In this document: positions 55,327 through 63,908 of the stretch, piece after piece
Numbering within the stretch: position 1 is the stretch's first letter
Layout: the number at the start of each line of letters is the position of its first letter
Origin: Actinomycetes bacterium
Lineage (GTDB): Bacteria; Actinomycetota; Actinomycetes; Propionibacteriales; Propionibacteriaceae
DNA: 64,000 nucleotides
Direction of reading: 5' to 3'
Assembly: GCA_023442485.1 (NCBI GenBank)
Contig: JAEZZG010000003.1
Location: 1 to 64,000, forward strand
The notes under the pieces: generated by a model
Database searches by the model: none
The model's input: the letters and a program-made list of their open reading frames with translations, nothing else
What the model was told of the DNA's origin: nothing
Program-made: the position numbers and the translations under genes

Positions 55327-55473
55327 CTACTCATTCATTCCCGGACGGTGGATCTCTTCTTCGTCGCGCATCGGGATTTGCTCTTCACCTTTGAGGTTAT
55401 CTCCGCGCATCGCGATGTCGTCTTCGGCGACTTCGTCACCATCGCGCATGGGGACCTTGGGATCATCAACCAT
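55327..55473 (-). CDS. Small acidic protein with three Met-Arg repeats, 48 residues
   Basis: Start ATG 55473 has AAAGGAA six bases upstream, a good ribosome site. The product has three imperfect repeats, VPMRDGDE, IAMRGDNL and IPMRDEEE, separated by acidic linkers, and no membrane segment. About a third of the residues are Asp or Glu. The repeat structure and the ribosome site argue it is real. I do not recognise a family. It sits between ung (convergent) and the ion channel gene (same strand, 185 bp upstream). Confidence 0.65.
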   Translation of the reverse strand: MVDDPKVPMRDGDEVAEDDIAMRGDNLKGEEQIPMRDEEEIHRPGMNE

Positions 55474-55657
55474 AGCGGTTCCTTTCATCAAACTAAATGC
55501 GAAAGTCAGGCGCCCAGACACACAACTTTCGGTCTGATTCCATCTTGTCAGATTTATAAGAAACAAATAATCCAAGACCACAAAAGAGTGCGAAATGTTG
55601 TCTCTTCTAGGGTGGTTAGTGCCCCGATTCGGGTTGACCGGCTTCGGACACGGACAA

Positions 55658-57874
55658 CTAAATGCCTGTTCCAGGCGAATCGGATTGAGGGCTTGGGGTC
55701 GATCCGTCATCACCTGATATCCCTGACGAATCGGCCTCGGCGGGGCTGATCTGAACCATCGATGCTGCATTTGGGGTAGCCGCTGGGGTAACCGCCAGGT
55801 CTGAATCGTCGCCGTCACTGACCCCGTCTGGGGTGGTCTCGCCGGGCACGGCAGTCAGGGTCGGGTACGCGTCATCATCGACATCTTCGACCATCACCAC
55901 CGGGATGATCTCGGCGGGATCGGCTTCGGGATCAAATGGCTCCCATTCCACCCCGCCGACGGTGGCATCAACCTCCAGCGGTTCTTCGACGGCGTCAACA
56001 CCGGCTTCTTCGTCCTCAGGATCGGACAAGGGACGCCACTCAATCTCTGGCTCTTCCTCGACTTCGGCGACGTCGAAGGTGGTGTCGTTGCTGTCGTCGA
56101 CAAAGTCGTACGGCCTGCCCAAGAAGTCCGGTTGCGGCAGTTCCGGGTCCATTTGCGGGATGGAGCGGACGAACTGACGCCACACCCAACCTGCCGAGAC
56201 ATCCTTGCCTGACACCAGGTAGGAGAAAGTGTTGAGGTTCTGCACATTGGCCTTGACTTGGTTCATCTCCACGACGGTGGACGCCAGCAGCAGATGGTCA
56301 CCGACGCGAATCTCCATTGAGTCTGGGGGTAGCTCGATCGTGTCGCGGCCGCGCACCAGCATCAGGACCTTGATCGGCAAGCGGTGGTTACGGTCGGCGG
56401 CGTCACGCATCAGATCACCGACGCGAATCGCCATCCCTGTTTGCATCCTGCGACACACCGGCGCCGAGGACGCGAGGTTGATGTTGAGCGACCAGATCTC
56501 GGGGATTCTGCCACGGGTGATCATCTCAATGTCGTTGAGCAGTGCCGCACACCACTGCTCGGAATGATCCGAGATGGAGCGCAGGAATCGAAGCACCAAC
56601 GGGGTGGTGATCAAGACCAGGAACTCGCGGGCAACAATCTTGGACGGCACCATCGCCAGGTCCCCTTCAAACGAGTCGAAGAGGAGATCGTTACCTGCCT
56701 GGTTTTGGCGAGTGACGATGAAAATATCGGGTTTGAGATCGCGGGCCGTGACCGCGATAGCCAAGTTCTTCAAGTCCGAGGCGTTACCGGCTACGATTCC
56801 AGCCGCTCGCTCAATACCGGCAGAACGCAACGAATCCGGGTCAGTGCCGGACCCTTCAACATCCACCGCCTCGGCACCCCAGTGCAGGTTGTCAATGACC
56901 GAAACCGACATGCCTGAGCGGTGCAGACGGTCCACGATGGCCTTGCCGAAGCGTCCATAGCCGCACACCAGCCAGCGTCCGCGTGGAGGACGCTGTGGCT
57001 CTGGCATCGGCTCTCCCGGCAAACCGGTCAGGGTTGCGCGCAGACGATACGCCTCAGGTGTGGCGATGGCTTCATCGAGATATTCAGCAAAGCGCTGGAA
57101 CGGGTTGATCACCGCATCCCCGCCGAAAGAGGTGGAGCGGACGTCGTTCTCGTCACTGTCCCGCACCCGCGAGAGCACGGGGCATGACGGATTCAACAGA
57201 CGCACCGCCACCGCGATCGCCCGGTTGGTCTCGTCCCGCTCAGCCAAAGCCATGACGCCGCGACAATTGGGTTTCATCAAACCCGCATTGACTAGGACCG
57301 AAGCCTGCGCCGCGTCGGCAATCGTCATCGGTGGATCGTGGTGGAATTCCTCAATGCCGAGTTCTTCGAGCCTGGATTCATCTTGTTCGATGACGACGAA
57401 ACGATAGTTGAGCCGGTCGAGACCGCGACACACCAAGATGCCGGTCTCCCCGCAGCCACAAATGATGTAGAAGGGTTCACGCATCGACCGGACCTTGGAC
57501 GCGAACCGGGAGGCGTGCATGACATTCTGGAAGCGGCTGTCCTGGAGCAAGGAGATGATGCTCAACATGGCGTAGGTCCAGCCCATCACGCCCAGATAGA
57601 TTGAGAGCGTCAGCCACAGCCGTTGAGCCGCTGAATAGGGCACCGGCAGTTCACCAAGACCGATCGTGGTTCCGACGTAGCTCATCACATAGAAGGACTC
57701 GAATAGGGTCAGCCCCTCAGTTGGGTTGCCCTCGGCGTCAACCCCGGGGACGAGCGACATTCCGATCACACAGATGGTGTAGATCCCGATCAGGGCGATC
57801 AGGGGCACCCTCAGTCTGCGCAGAATGAGGTAGAAGACGTTGGACATTGGCGTCCGTTGATGGGTGGTGGCCAC
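55658..57874 (-). CDS. Two-RCK potassium-channel-like protein
   Basis: 738 residues. Two membrane segments (LIALIGIYTICVIGMSLV near residue 20; LTLSIYLGVMGWTYAML near 85) flank a pore loop whose filter reads TTIGLGE rather than TVGYGD. Two RCK/TrkA-N domains follow, with nucleotide loops CGCGETG near 133 and CGYGRFG near 300. Residues 600-738 are an acidic, probably disordered tail. Ion flow gated by nucleotide binding is inferred; selectivity is uncertain because of the filter. GTG 57874 is the longest start; ATG 57847 is the alternative. The 127-residue membrane gene 38 bp upstream is probably co-transcribed. Confidence 0.8.
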   Translation of the reverse strand: MATTHQRTPMSNVFYLILRRLRVPLIALIGIYTICVIGMSLVPGVDAEGNPTEGLTLFESFYVMSYVGTTIGLGELPVPYSAAQRLWLTLSIYLGVMGWTYAMLSIISLLQDSRFQNVMHASRFASKVRSMREPFYIICGCGETGILVCRGLDRLNYRFVVIEQDESRLEELGIEEFHHDPPMTIADAAQASVLVNAGLMKPNCRGVMALAERDETNRAIAVAVRLLNPSCPVLSRVRDSDENDVRSTSFGGDAVINPFQRFAEYLDEAIATPEAYRLRATLTGLPGEPMPEPQRPPRGRWLVCGYGRFGKAIVDRLHRSGMSVSVIDNLHWGAEAVDVEGSGTDPDSLRSAGIERAAGIVAGNASDLKNLAIAVTARDLKPDIFIVTRQNQAGNDLLFDSFEGDLAMVPSKIVAREFLVLITTPLVLRFLRSISDHSEQWCAALLNDIEMITRGRIPEIWSLNINLASSAPVCRRMQTGMAIRVGDLMRDAADRNHRLPIKVLMLVRGRDTIELPPDSMEIRVGDHLLLASTVVEMNQVKANVQNLNTFSYLVSGKDVSAGWVWRQFVRSIPQMDPELPQPDFLGRPYDFVDDSNDTTFDVAEVEEEPEIEWRPLSDPEDEEAGVDAVEEPLEVDATVGGVEWEPFDPEADPAEIIPVVMVEDVDDDAYPTLTAVPGETTPDGVSDGDDSDLAVTPAATPNAASMVQISPAEADSSGISGDDGSTPSPQSDSPGTGI

Positions 57875-57912
57875 GGTAGTCTCTGATGAGGTTGAGCCCG
57901 AGACGGTGCGAG

Positions 57913-58296
57913 CTAGCGGTGGTTACCGAGGATTTCGCCGACCATCAACACCACGGAGACGATGTTGGCGAGGAAGGCTCCGAAGGCCATCGACACGACG
58001 GTCGACATGGACGAGGCCGTAACCCCGGTGACTGAGACTTGGCTGGCCCATGTCCAGATCACGGCGGCGGCAATGAGTTGGAGGTCGGCCACCAGCGAGG
58101 TGGATAGGTGGACGGCTCCGAGTTGGGTGCGGTCGCCGAATTTGAGGACCGTGGCGATGAGGGAGGCCACGACGGCGGCAGCGAGTTCGTAGACGTTGTG
58201 GAGTAGCGGGTTGGACATGTCGCCGATGATGAAACCCGCGTTCAAGGCAGCAGCGAGGGTGATGAAGAACCCAAAAACCACTTTCTCGAAGTTCAT
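57913..58296 (-). CDS. Small membrane protein adjoining the ion channel gene
   Basis: 127 residues with four membrane segments (VVFGFFITLAAALNAGFIIG, AAAVVASLIATVLKF, LQLIAAAVIWTWA, MAFGAFLANIVSVVLMVGEI). It may belong to the DUF6394 group, from memory. AGGAGAGG precedes ATG 58296. It is 38 bp ahead of the two-RCK channel on the same strand, which suggests an accessory subunit; this is inference. Confidence 0.65.
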   Translation of the reverse strand: MNFEKVVFGFFITLAAALNAGFIIGDMSNPLLHNVYELAAAVVASLIATVLKFGDRTQLGAVHLSTSLVADLQLIAAAVIWTWASQVSVTGVTASSMSTVVSMAFGAFLANIVSVVLMVGEILGNHR

Positions 58297-58387
58297 TACC
58301 TCTCCTTAGTAGTCCGGTAGCGCAACCCGGTCAAACTTGACTCACTCTATTCCGGTTAGCCTGGTTTGGCGAGGTCGTATCGAAAAC

Positions 58388-58966
58388 TTATTCGGTGATT
58401 TCGGTAGTCCGAGATACGGCGGCGGTGTCGCCGTCGCTGACGACGTCAACAGCGTCCGGGCCAACCGCGTCCGGGTCGGCACCGTCCCAGGCACCTGGGT
58501 TGGCGGTGTGCTGGGCAGATTCATCGCGTCCGCGTTGAGCCGAACTATCGCGGGCAGGCTGATCTGCAACCGGGTTGGTGGCAGGCCTCCTTCCGAACAG
58601 ACGTGCGAAGAACCCGGGGTTTTCGCGTCGCCACGCCTCCTTCTTCATCTGCTGGGCAATCCGCATCGCGGACTCAGATTCGCGCTGACGGGCTTGAGCT
58701 AGCTCTCGAGCTTCGGCCTCGATCCGCCTCTCGGTGAAGGAACGCATCGGCATGACTGCGGCGATCCCAAGCAGGAAGAAACCGACAGCTATGACTGCCG
58801 CCATGATCAGGACGGAACGGGTCGGATCGGCAGGGGCATTTGATGAATATGATCTGACGGTTGCCATCACCCGTCCCAGTGCAAGCCAGTTGCGATACAG
58901 CATCACGGCACCGATGAGAGCGACGATGGCGCCACACGCGGCCACCACGATCTTGAGTTGCTTCAT
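58388..58966 (-). CDS. Hypothetical membrane protein with charged tail
   Basis: 192 residues. Two membrane segments (IVVAACGAIVALIGAVMLY, VLIMAAVIAVGFFLLGIAAV) are followed by a coiled-coil stretch rich in Glu, Arg and Gln (RRIEAEARELAQARQRE) and a disordered Asp/Ala tail. No family recognised. ATG 58966 is preferred; GTG 58975 is in frame. It lies 91 bp ahead of the channel-associated gene on the same strand. Confidence 0.6.
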   Translation of the reverse strand: MKQLKIVVAACGAIVALIGAVMLYRNWLALGRVMATVRSYSSNAPADPTRSVLIMAAVIAVGFFLLGIAAVMPMRSFTERRIEAEARELAQARQRESESAMRIAQQMKKEAWRRENPGFFARLFGRRPATNPVADQPARDSSAQRGRDESAQHTANPGAWDGADPDAVGPDAVDVVSDGDTAAVSRTTEITE

Positions 58967-59096
58967 GGGCCACACTCTACGTTAGGAGGGACCCTGAGGG
59001 CACCACGGAGCGATGGCGACGCGCGAAACAGTCATCGCGTCCTAAACCGCGTGTTGGCCGGGGTGGACCGGCCAACACAGTTTCGACGTAGGGGTA

Positions 59097-59516
59097 CTAA
59101 CCGCGAGCGGCCAGTTCTGCGATCGTCCGCAGAGCCTTCTTCCAGTGGCTCAACACGGTGTCGTAGTCGGCTTCTTCCCACAGATCAGAGTGGGTCAGGT
59201 TGATCCGGGTACCGCCGTCTTCGGGAGACAACTCCAAGTTGACCATGGATGCCTTGTCGGTTGCCCGCTCGGAACGCCAACTAAATCGAATCTGTTCGAG
59301 GGGGTGGAAGCTGCGAGTCACACCGTTGTGCCCATCGTTAGACCGCCATGCGGAGCCTTTGGCACCCAGACGTCCACCTTCTCCAAGAAGGGCTTCGGCG
59401 CCCTCATCGGTCATCAGGACGGACCATACATCTTTGACGGGCTGGGGGAGAACCTGCGCTACCACGACTGTGGCTTTGATTTCGCCAGTTGCCTCGCTCT
59501 TGAGCTGATCAGACAT
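59097..59516 (-). CDS. SRPBCC/AHSA1-like protein
   Basis: 139 residues with the START-like helix-grip pattern: AQVLPQPVKDVWSVLMTDEG at the first helix, then RSERATDKASMVNLEL and a C-terminal long helix LSHWKKALRTIAEL. Members bind hydrophobic ligands or act as chaperone co-factors; the ligand is unknown. GAGG precedes ATG 59516. Confidence 0.75.
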   Translation of the reverse strand: MSDQLKSEATGEIKATVVVAQVLPQPVKDVWSVLMTDEGAEALLGEGGRLGAKGSAWRSNDGHNGVTRSFHPLEQIRFSWRSERATDKASMVNLELSPEDGGTRINLTHSDLWEEADYDTVLSHWKKALRTIAELAARG

Positions 59517-59876
59517 GAGAAACCTCGTTTCATCGTTGAAACATCACTTGTCATATTGATCTGAAGAGCCCGGCCCACCGAGGAGGATCAGCAGAGACTC
59601 TCCATCAACACTTGAGTGCAATGTCTTCGTGTCTTCCGTTTTGGAAGTACCCCTACCCTAGCCGCTTATGAAAACTCGCGGCCAGGTTTTACCCAACTTC
59701 GCCCGGACTTCTCCCCCTATTCGTCATCCTCCGTCATACCGTCGTCGTCATCTGAACCGACGCTGGTCTCAGCTATCGCGGGTCAGCCGCTGCGGCTGGG
59801 AGTTTTCCCCTATTCTGAGAAAAGTAGTTCGGACGCGATCGCGTACCCGCTCCGATGGCAGATGAAGGATATAGTC

Positions 59877-60857
59877 ATGGCTCGATTCAGCGGTAGGCCA
59901 CTGCTGGTGACGGCAAGCGCATTGGCCCTAACCTTGACGGGGTGCTCCCCCGTCAACCCTGACGGTTCCCCGTCCGGGAATGTCTCCGAATCCGTAGCTA
60001 TCGCCACGCCAACCCCGTCACATATCTCCGCGTCTGAAACACCTGCCCCCATCTCCCTCCTGACCCCAGGAGTGGCCCGCCAAGCCGTCAACGAGCTGAG
60101 CGATTATTCCGCCCGGTACCCCGTCATCAAACTTGACCTCACCGCCGAGGCCGCCCGGATGACAGTCCTGGTGGATCAACGCCCGGTGGAATACTCGTGG
60201 ATCAACGGGCAGATTTCTCAAACTAGAACATCGATGGAGTACTTCGGCCAAGCCTCCTTCAACCCGGCGGATTTTGCCTTCGACGGCCTAGAAGAGATCT
60301 TCTCCATCGCCGCCAGTATTTCTGGCTCCGACCATGCCCAGGAGCTGCAGATGGTGGAATATAACGAGAGCCAGATCTTGATGAGTGTGACCACCCAGCC
60401 GGAGACACGTCCAGTATTCTTCCGCCCCGATGGTTCACTGATTTCGACGCTGAACTTTGCCCAGGTGCCAGACCTCACCGAAGGCATCAATGACGTGTGC
60501 GTGGAGCCATCCGAGGTCACCGAGATTGCCTATTCACCCAAGATCGGCCTCTGGGCTGACTACCCCCACCAGAACTCCACCACGGTCACCAGGCGGACGC
60601 GTCCAGCGGATTTGCCGGTGTGGACTGCCCCACGCAAGGGCACAGACACAAGTCACACCTTCTCATGCAGACTCGTCCAGGCACGAGTGATTGCGGGGCT
60701 GGCCCGCTTCGTCGATGGTGTTGACCCCAACGCCGACAACCCCGACTTCTCCTTCCGAATCGCCTACTCCGCCGATTATGAAAAACCGGTGATTACCTAT
60801 AACGCCAACGGCGAGACTGTCGTGGCTGACTTGGCTGGACGGCGACTCAACCGTTGA
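59877..60857 (+). CDS. Lipoprotein of unknown function
   Basis: 326 residues. The signal peptide MARFSGRPLLVTASALALTL ends in the lipobox LTGC, so the mature protein is anchored at Cys 23. A Ser/Thr/Pro linker follows (residues 25-60). The rest is beta-rich with three Cys (DVCVEPSE near 215, TFSCRL near 265). The family is not recognised. ATG 59877 follows AAGGAT; the frame upstream to 59616 is open but has no signal peptide in the right place. Confidence 0.7.
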   Translation: MARFSGRPLLVTASALALTLTGCSPVNPDGSPSGNVSESVAIATPTPSHISASETPAPISLLTPGVARQAVNELSDYSARYPVIKLDLTAEAARMTVLVDQRPVEYSWINGQISQTRTSMEYFGQASFNPADFAFDGLEEIFSIAASISGSDHAQELQMVEYNESQILMSVTTQPETRPVFFRPDGSLISTLNFAQVPDLTEGINDVCVEPSEVTEIAYSPKIGLWADYPHQNSTTVTRRTRPADLPVWTAPRKGTDTSHTFSCRLVQARVIAGLARFVDGVDPNADNPDFSFRIAYSADYEKPVITYNANGETVVADLAGRRLNR

Positions 60858-60909
60858 CGCGCGGTGGCGTGATTCCTTGGAATGGCAACCGAGATGACAT
60901 ACTGGTCCA

Positions 60910-61593
60910 GTGCGTGTCATTGGAGTTCTTCACCCTGGCGCGTCGCCGATCCTGGATCTGACCATCGGTCATGGGCAGAATCCGCAACAGTTGATTTGGC
61001 GGCGCGGATATGTGGTGCGCTCTTGGCTATCTGCACTCATCGTCGATCGCGAAATCGTCATGACGGCGATCATCTCTCCGCGCACTCACCGCTCCCGTCC
61101 CCCGCGCCTTAAGAAGCGCGACCGCAAACTCGTCATGGACGCAGAGGCACCGGTGTTGAATCAGCGCATCGCCGCCTATGCCGTGGTGCTGTCGAAACGC
61201 GGAGTTCTCGGAACGGAGTGTTCCGACAAGACCGCTGTACCCGGGCTGTGGCAGTTGCCCGGCGGCGGAGTCAACCCAGGCGAAACCCCTGCCCAGGCTG
61301 TTCTTCGCGAGATGGCTGAAGAGACCGGCCAGGAAATCAAGTTCGACCATCTCGTCGAGCTGCAATCGGATCGCTGGATAGGCCGTGCCCGCAATGGCCG
61401 CGTGGAAGACTTCCATGCCCTGCGAATCATCTACACCGCCACCTGCGCTAACCCGACCACGCCCACCGTCGTCGATATCGACGGGACGACGTCGAGGGCG
61501 GCCTGGATTCCGATTCGACGCTGGCGGGCCCTGCCGTGGACGTCTGGAGCCCGCTCAGTCTTGGACAAATATCTCGACAAGATCAGGCTTTGA
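60910..61593 (+). CDS. Nudix hydrolase
   Basis: 227 residues. The Nudix box is complete: GGGVNPGETPAQAVLREM then AEETGQ near residues 118-141. An N-terminal extension of about 85 residues precedes the domain. It hydrolyses a nucleoside diphosphate linked to some group; the substrate is not predictable. GTG 60910 has CATACT six bases upstream, the leaderless spacing. It is convergent with the BI-1-like gene. Confidence 0.82.
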   Translation: MRVIGVLHPGASPILDLTIGHGQNPQQLIWRRGYVVRSWLSALIVDREIVMTAIISPRTHRSRPPRLKKRDRKLVMDAEAPVLNQRIAAYAVVLSKRGVLGTECSDKTAVPGLWQLPGGGVNPGETPAQAVLREMAEETGQEIKFDHLVELQSDRWIGRARNGRVEDFHALRIIYTATCANPTTPTVVDIDGTTSRAAWIPIRRWRALPWTSGARSVLDKYLDKIRL

Positions 61594-61630
61594 TGACGCT
61601 AGGCCACCTGTACCCATCAGGTGATTGCCT

Positions 61631-61674
61631 ATAAAAACGACGTGGTGTGCCCGCGACGAACACGAGCACACCAC
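61631..61674 (-). terminator. Intrinsic terminator after the BI-1-like gene
   Basis: Perfect 9-bp stem GTGGTGTGC/GCACACCAC, followed on the minus strand by CGTCGTTTTT. A second hairpin CACCTG-N7-CAGGTG at 61611-61629 serves the plus strand. Confidence 0.85.
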
Positions 61675-61694
61675 TGTATTTGCCGCCTCGCTTT

Positions 61695-62696
61695 TTAGTC
61701 GGAGGAGAAACTTCTCAGGTAGGCGATGATCCGCAGAATCTCGATGTAGATCCACACGAGCGAGACCGTCAACCCAAAGGCTGCACGCCATGACTCTTCG
61801 GCTGGGGCCCCCATCATGATGGCCTCGTCAACCTGGCGCAGATCCATCAGGAAGCACATGCAAGCCAGCACCACGCCGATCAGAGCAACAACCATGCCCA
61901 AGCCGGTGAAACGCAGCGGGGTTAGACCTAGCCGCACCCCGACCAGGGAAAGCACGAAGTTGATCAGCAAGGCGCTGCCGTAGGCGACGGTTGCGATCAT
62001 GACGTAGCGGGTGAACTTCGCCGAAATCTTGACCGAGGTGTACTTGTACAGCGCAATCACGGCACCGGCAGTGACCACGGTGGCAATCACGGCTTGGGTG
62101 ACGATCCCGTCGTATAACCAGGAAAAGACGGTGGAGATGGCGCCGATCATCAACCCTTCAGCGACGGAATAGGCGATCACCAGGGCTGGCGAGACGGTCT
62201 TCTTGAAAGAGACGACGAAACCCATCACCAACGATGCGATACAGCCGCTGATGGACACCATCGGCAAAGCACTCGCCGGGGTAAGCGCACTGACCAACAA
62301 GGCCGTGACGATGACGACGCCTAAGGTGGTGGCAGTCTTCATCAAGACGGAATCGAGGGTCATCCGTTCTGCACTCGCGGCGACGTAAGGGTCGTGCTGG
62401 TAGACGTAGGATTGATTCACCCTGGCGCTGTACCCAGTCGCGGCAGCACCCATCTGGGCGTAGTACTGACCCTGCTGATCGGTGTATTGCTGCCCCTGGC
62501 CCGCGTATCCCTGACCTGCATAGTCCTGCCCCTGGTATCCATAACCCGACGGATAGGAGCCAGCCCCAGGATATGTAGCCTGACCATAGCCGTTTTGAGC
62601 GTAACCGGGCTGGGCATAGCCAGATTGTGAGTAATAGGAGGCACGCTCAGCAGTATTACTCCGGAGTTTAGACAAGACGGGGTTGGAAGAACGCAT
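61695..62696 (-). CDS. Bax inhibitor-1/YccA family membrane protein with Tyr/Gln/Gly-rich N-terminus
   Basis: 333 residues. Residues 20-90 are low-complexity (GYAQPGYAQNGYGQ, YAGQGYAGQGQQY), predicted disordered and cytoplasmic. From MTLDSVLMKTA near residue 112 the seven-segment BI-1 core follows, ending with AAFGLTVSLVWIYIEILRI. BI-1 proteins are pH-sensitive calcium leak channels in studied members; the bacterial role is unclear. ATG 62696 follows GGAG. The tRNA gene lies 78 bp upstream. Confidence 0.88.
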   Translation of the reverse strand: MRSSNPVLSKLRSNTAERASYYSQSGYAQPGYAQNGYGQATYPGAGSYPSGYGYQGQDYAGQGYAGQGQQYTDQQGQYYAQMGAAATGYSARVNQSYVYQHDPYVAASAERMTLDSVLMKTATTLGVVIVTALLVSALTPASALPMVSISGCIASLVMGFVVSFKKTVSPALVIAYSVAEGLMIGAISTVFSWLYDGIVTQAVIATVVTAGAVIALYKYTSVKISAKFTRYVMIATVAYGSALLINFVLSLVGVRLGLTPLRFTGLGMVVALIGVVLACMCFLMDLRQVDEAIMMGAPAEESWRAAFGLTVSLVWIYIEILRIIAYLRSFSSD

Positions 62697-62774
62697 GTTA
62701 TCTCCAGTCGGTCTGAATAGATGGTGGTGTCAACCAGGAACCGAGCCAAATCACTGGCGAAGACGATCAGCGGT

Positions 62775-62847
62775 GCCCTCAGCGGGATTCGAACCCGCAC
62801 TGGAGCGGGTTTAAGCCGCCTGCCTCTACCGTTGGGCTATGAGGGCG
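62775..62847 (-). tRNA. tRNA with UAA anticodon, class I size (tRNA-Leu-like)
   Basis: 73 bases, CCA not encoded. The acceptor GCCCTCA/TGAGGGC and the T arm GCGGG-TTCGAAT-CCCGC are perfect. The anticodon stem GGCGG/CCGCT closes on the loop CTTAAAC, giving anticodon TAA, which reads the Leu codon UUA. The D loop has GG. The variable loop is only five bases (CCAGT), whereas bacterial tRNA-Leu should carry a long variable arm. So the gene is well formed but atypical for its anticodon. Confidence 0.8.
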
Positions 62848-62972
62848 AGTGCTGAAGACTGACCAAAAGATCGGGCTTAGTCCTGAACTCCATCTATTTT
62901 ATACGGCATGGTTCAAGTAGACACACTCCGGAGTCAAAGCTAAGACTTCCCGATCGCCTAGCCGGAAGAAGT

Positions 62973-63908
62973 CTAACACCAAAGTCTACGAACGATTCCG
63001 TCGAGGATATCCGTCTCGCTTACGATCAATCCACCTGGGATTCGCCTGGCAACCTCGTCGATAATCAACGAACCTGCGGCGATCACCTCGGCGCGGCGAC
63101 GCTGCAGCGGCCCATAGGACATGATCTCATCAACCGAGGACACCAGCAGCTTCTCCGCAAGCCTAGAAATATCTTCCCTAGTCAGACGTGAATTGTGGAC
63201 CTTGTCTGGGTCATAACTAGTCAACCCCTGGTGGATCGCAGACAGACTCGTCACCGTCCCGGCCACACCAACCCACCAATCCACGCAGCCGAAGTCGATC
63301 CCAGCCTGATCAAGGAGGTCATTGACGAACCTGCGGGCGGCTTGAATATCTGTGAGTTCAGGCGGGACGGAACCGAAGAACCGCTCGGTAATCCTCACTG
63401 ACCCCATGTTCAAAGAGCACTCGTTGATCACCGACGGCGACCGACCACCGCGACTATCGCCTAGGACGAATTCGGTGGAGCCTCCGCCACAATCAGTGAC
63501 CAGCACCCTGCCGTCTGGGATATTGATCCCCGATAGGGCCCCGGCAAAACTTAGCTCGGCCTCTTCAACCCCGGAGATGATCTCAGGCGATACCCCCAGC
63601 CGAGCTTCGACACCGCGATAGAACTCCTCACGGTTGTCGACGTCTCGGGCTGCCGAGGTGGCTACGAAACGAATCTTCTCACAGCCGTACTTGTCAATGA
63701 TCGTGGCATATCGACCGCACGCCGCGAAGGTGCGCTCCAGGGCCGCAGCGGAGAAGACTCCGGTGGCATCGACCCCTTCCCCCAGGCGTACCAGCTCGAG
63801 GAGTCGCTCATGGCTGACGACGGTGCCGTCATCAGCAACCGATGCGATCAGTAGACGGATCGAGTTCGTGCCGCAGTCGATGGCGGCAACAGGGGCACGC
63901 TCACTCAT
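62973..63908 (-). CDS. ppx: Exopolyphosphatase, Ppx/GppA family
   Basis: 311 residues of the short actinobacterial type. The ASKHA phosphate loops are AIDCGTNSIRLLI near residue 10 and VTDCGGGSTEFVLG near 145; ATSAARDVDNR near 90 and GVAGTVTSLSA near 220 are also conserved. It releases phosphate from polyphosphate ends or hydrolyses pppGpp. ATG 63908 overlaps the stop of the upstream gene; GTG 63914 is in frame. Confidence 0.9.
   Translation of the reverse strand: MSERAPVAAIDCGTNSIRLLIASVADDGTVVSHERLLELVRLGEGVDATGVFSAAALERTFAACGRYATIIDKYGCEKIRFVATSAARDVDNREEFYRGVEARLGVSPEIISGVEEAELSFAGALSGINIPDGRVLVTDCGGGSTEFVLGDSRGGRSPSVINECSLNMGSVRITERFFGSVPPELTDIQAARRFVNDLLDQAGIDFGCVDWWVGVAGTVTSLSAIHQGLTSYDPDKVHNSRLTREDISRLAEKLLVSSVDEIMSYGPLQRRRAEVIAAGSLIIDEVARRIPGGLIVSETDILDGIVRRLWC

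Noticed and set aside
59616..59876. Upstream extension of the lipoprotein gene
   Set aside because: It would bury the signal peptide and lipobox 87 residues inside the protein; AAGGAT precedes ATG 59877.
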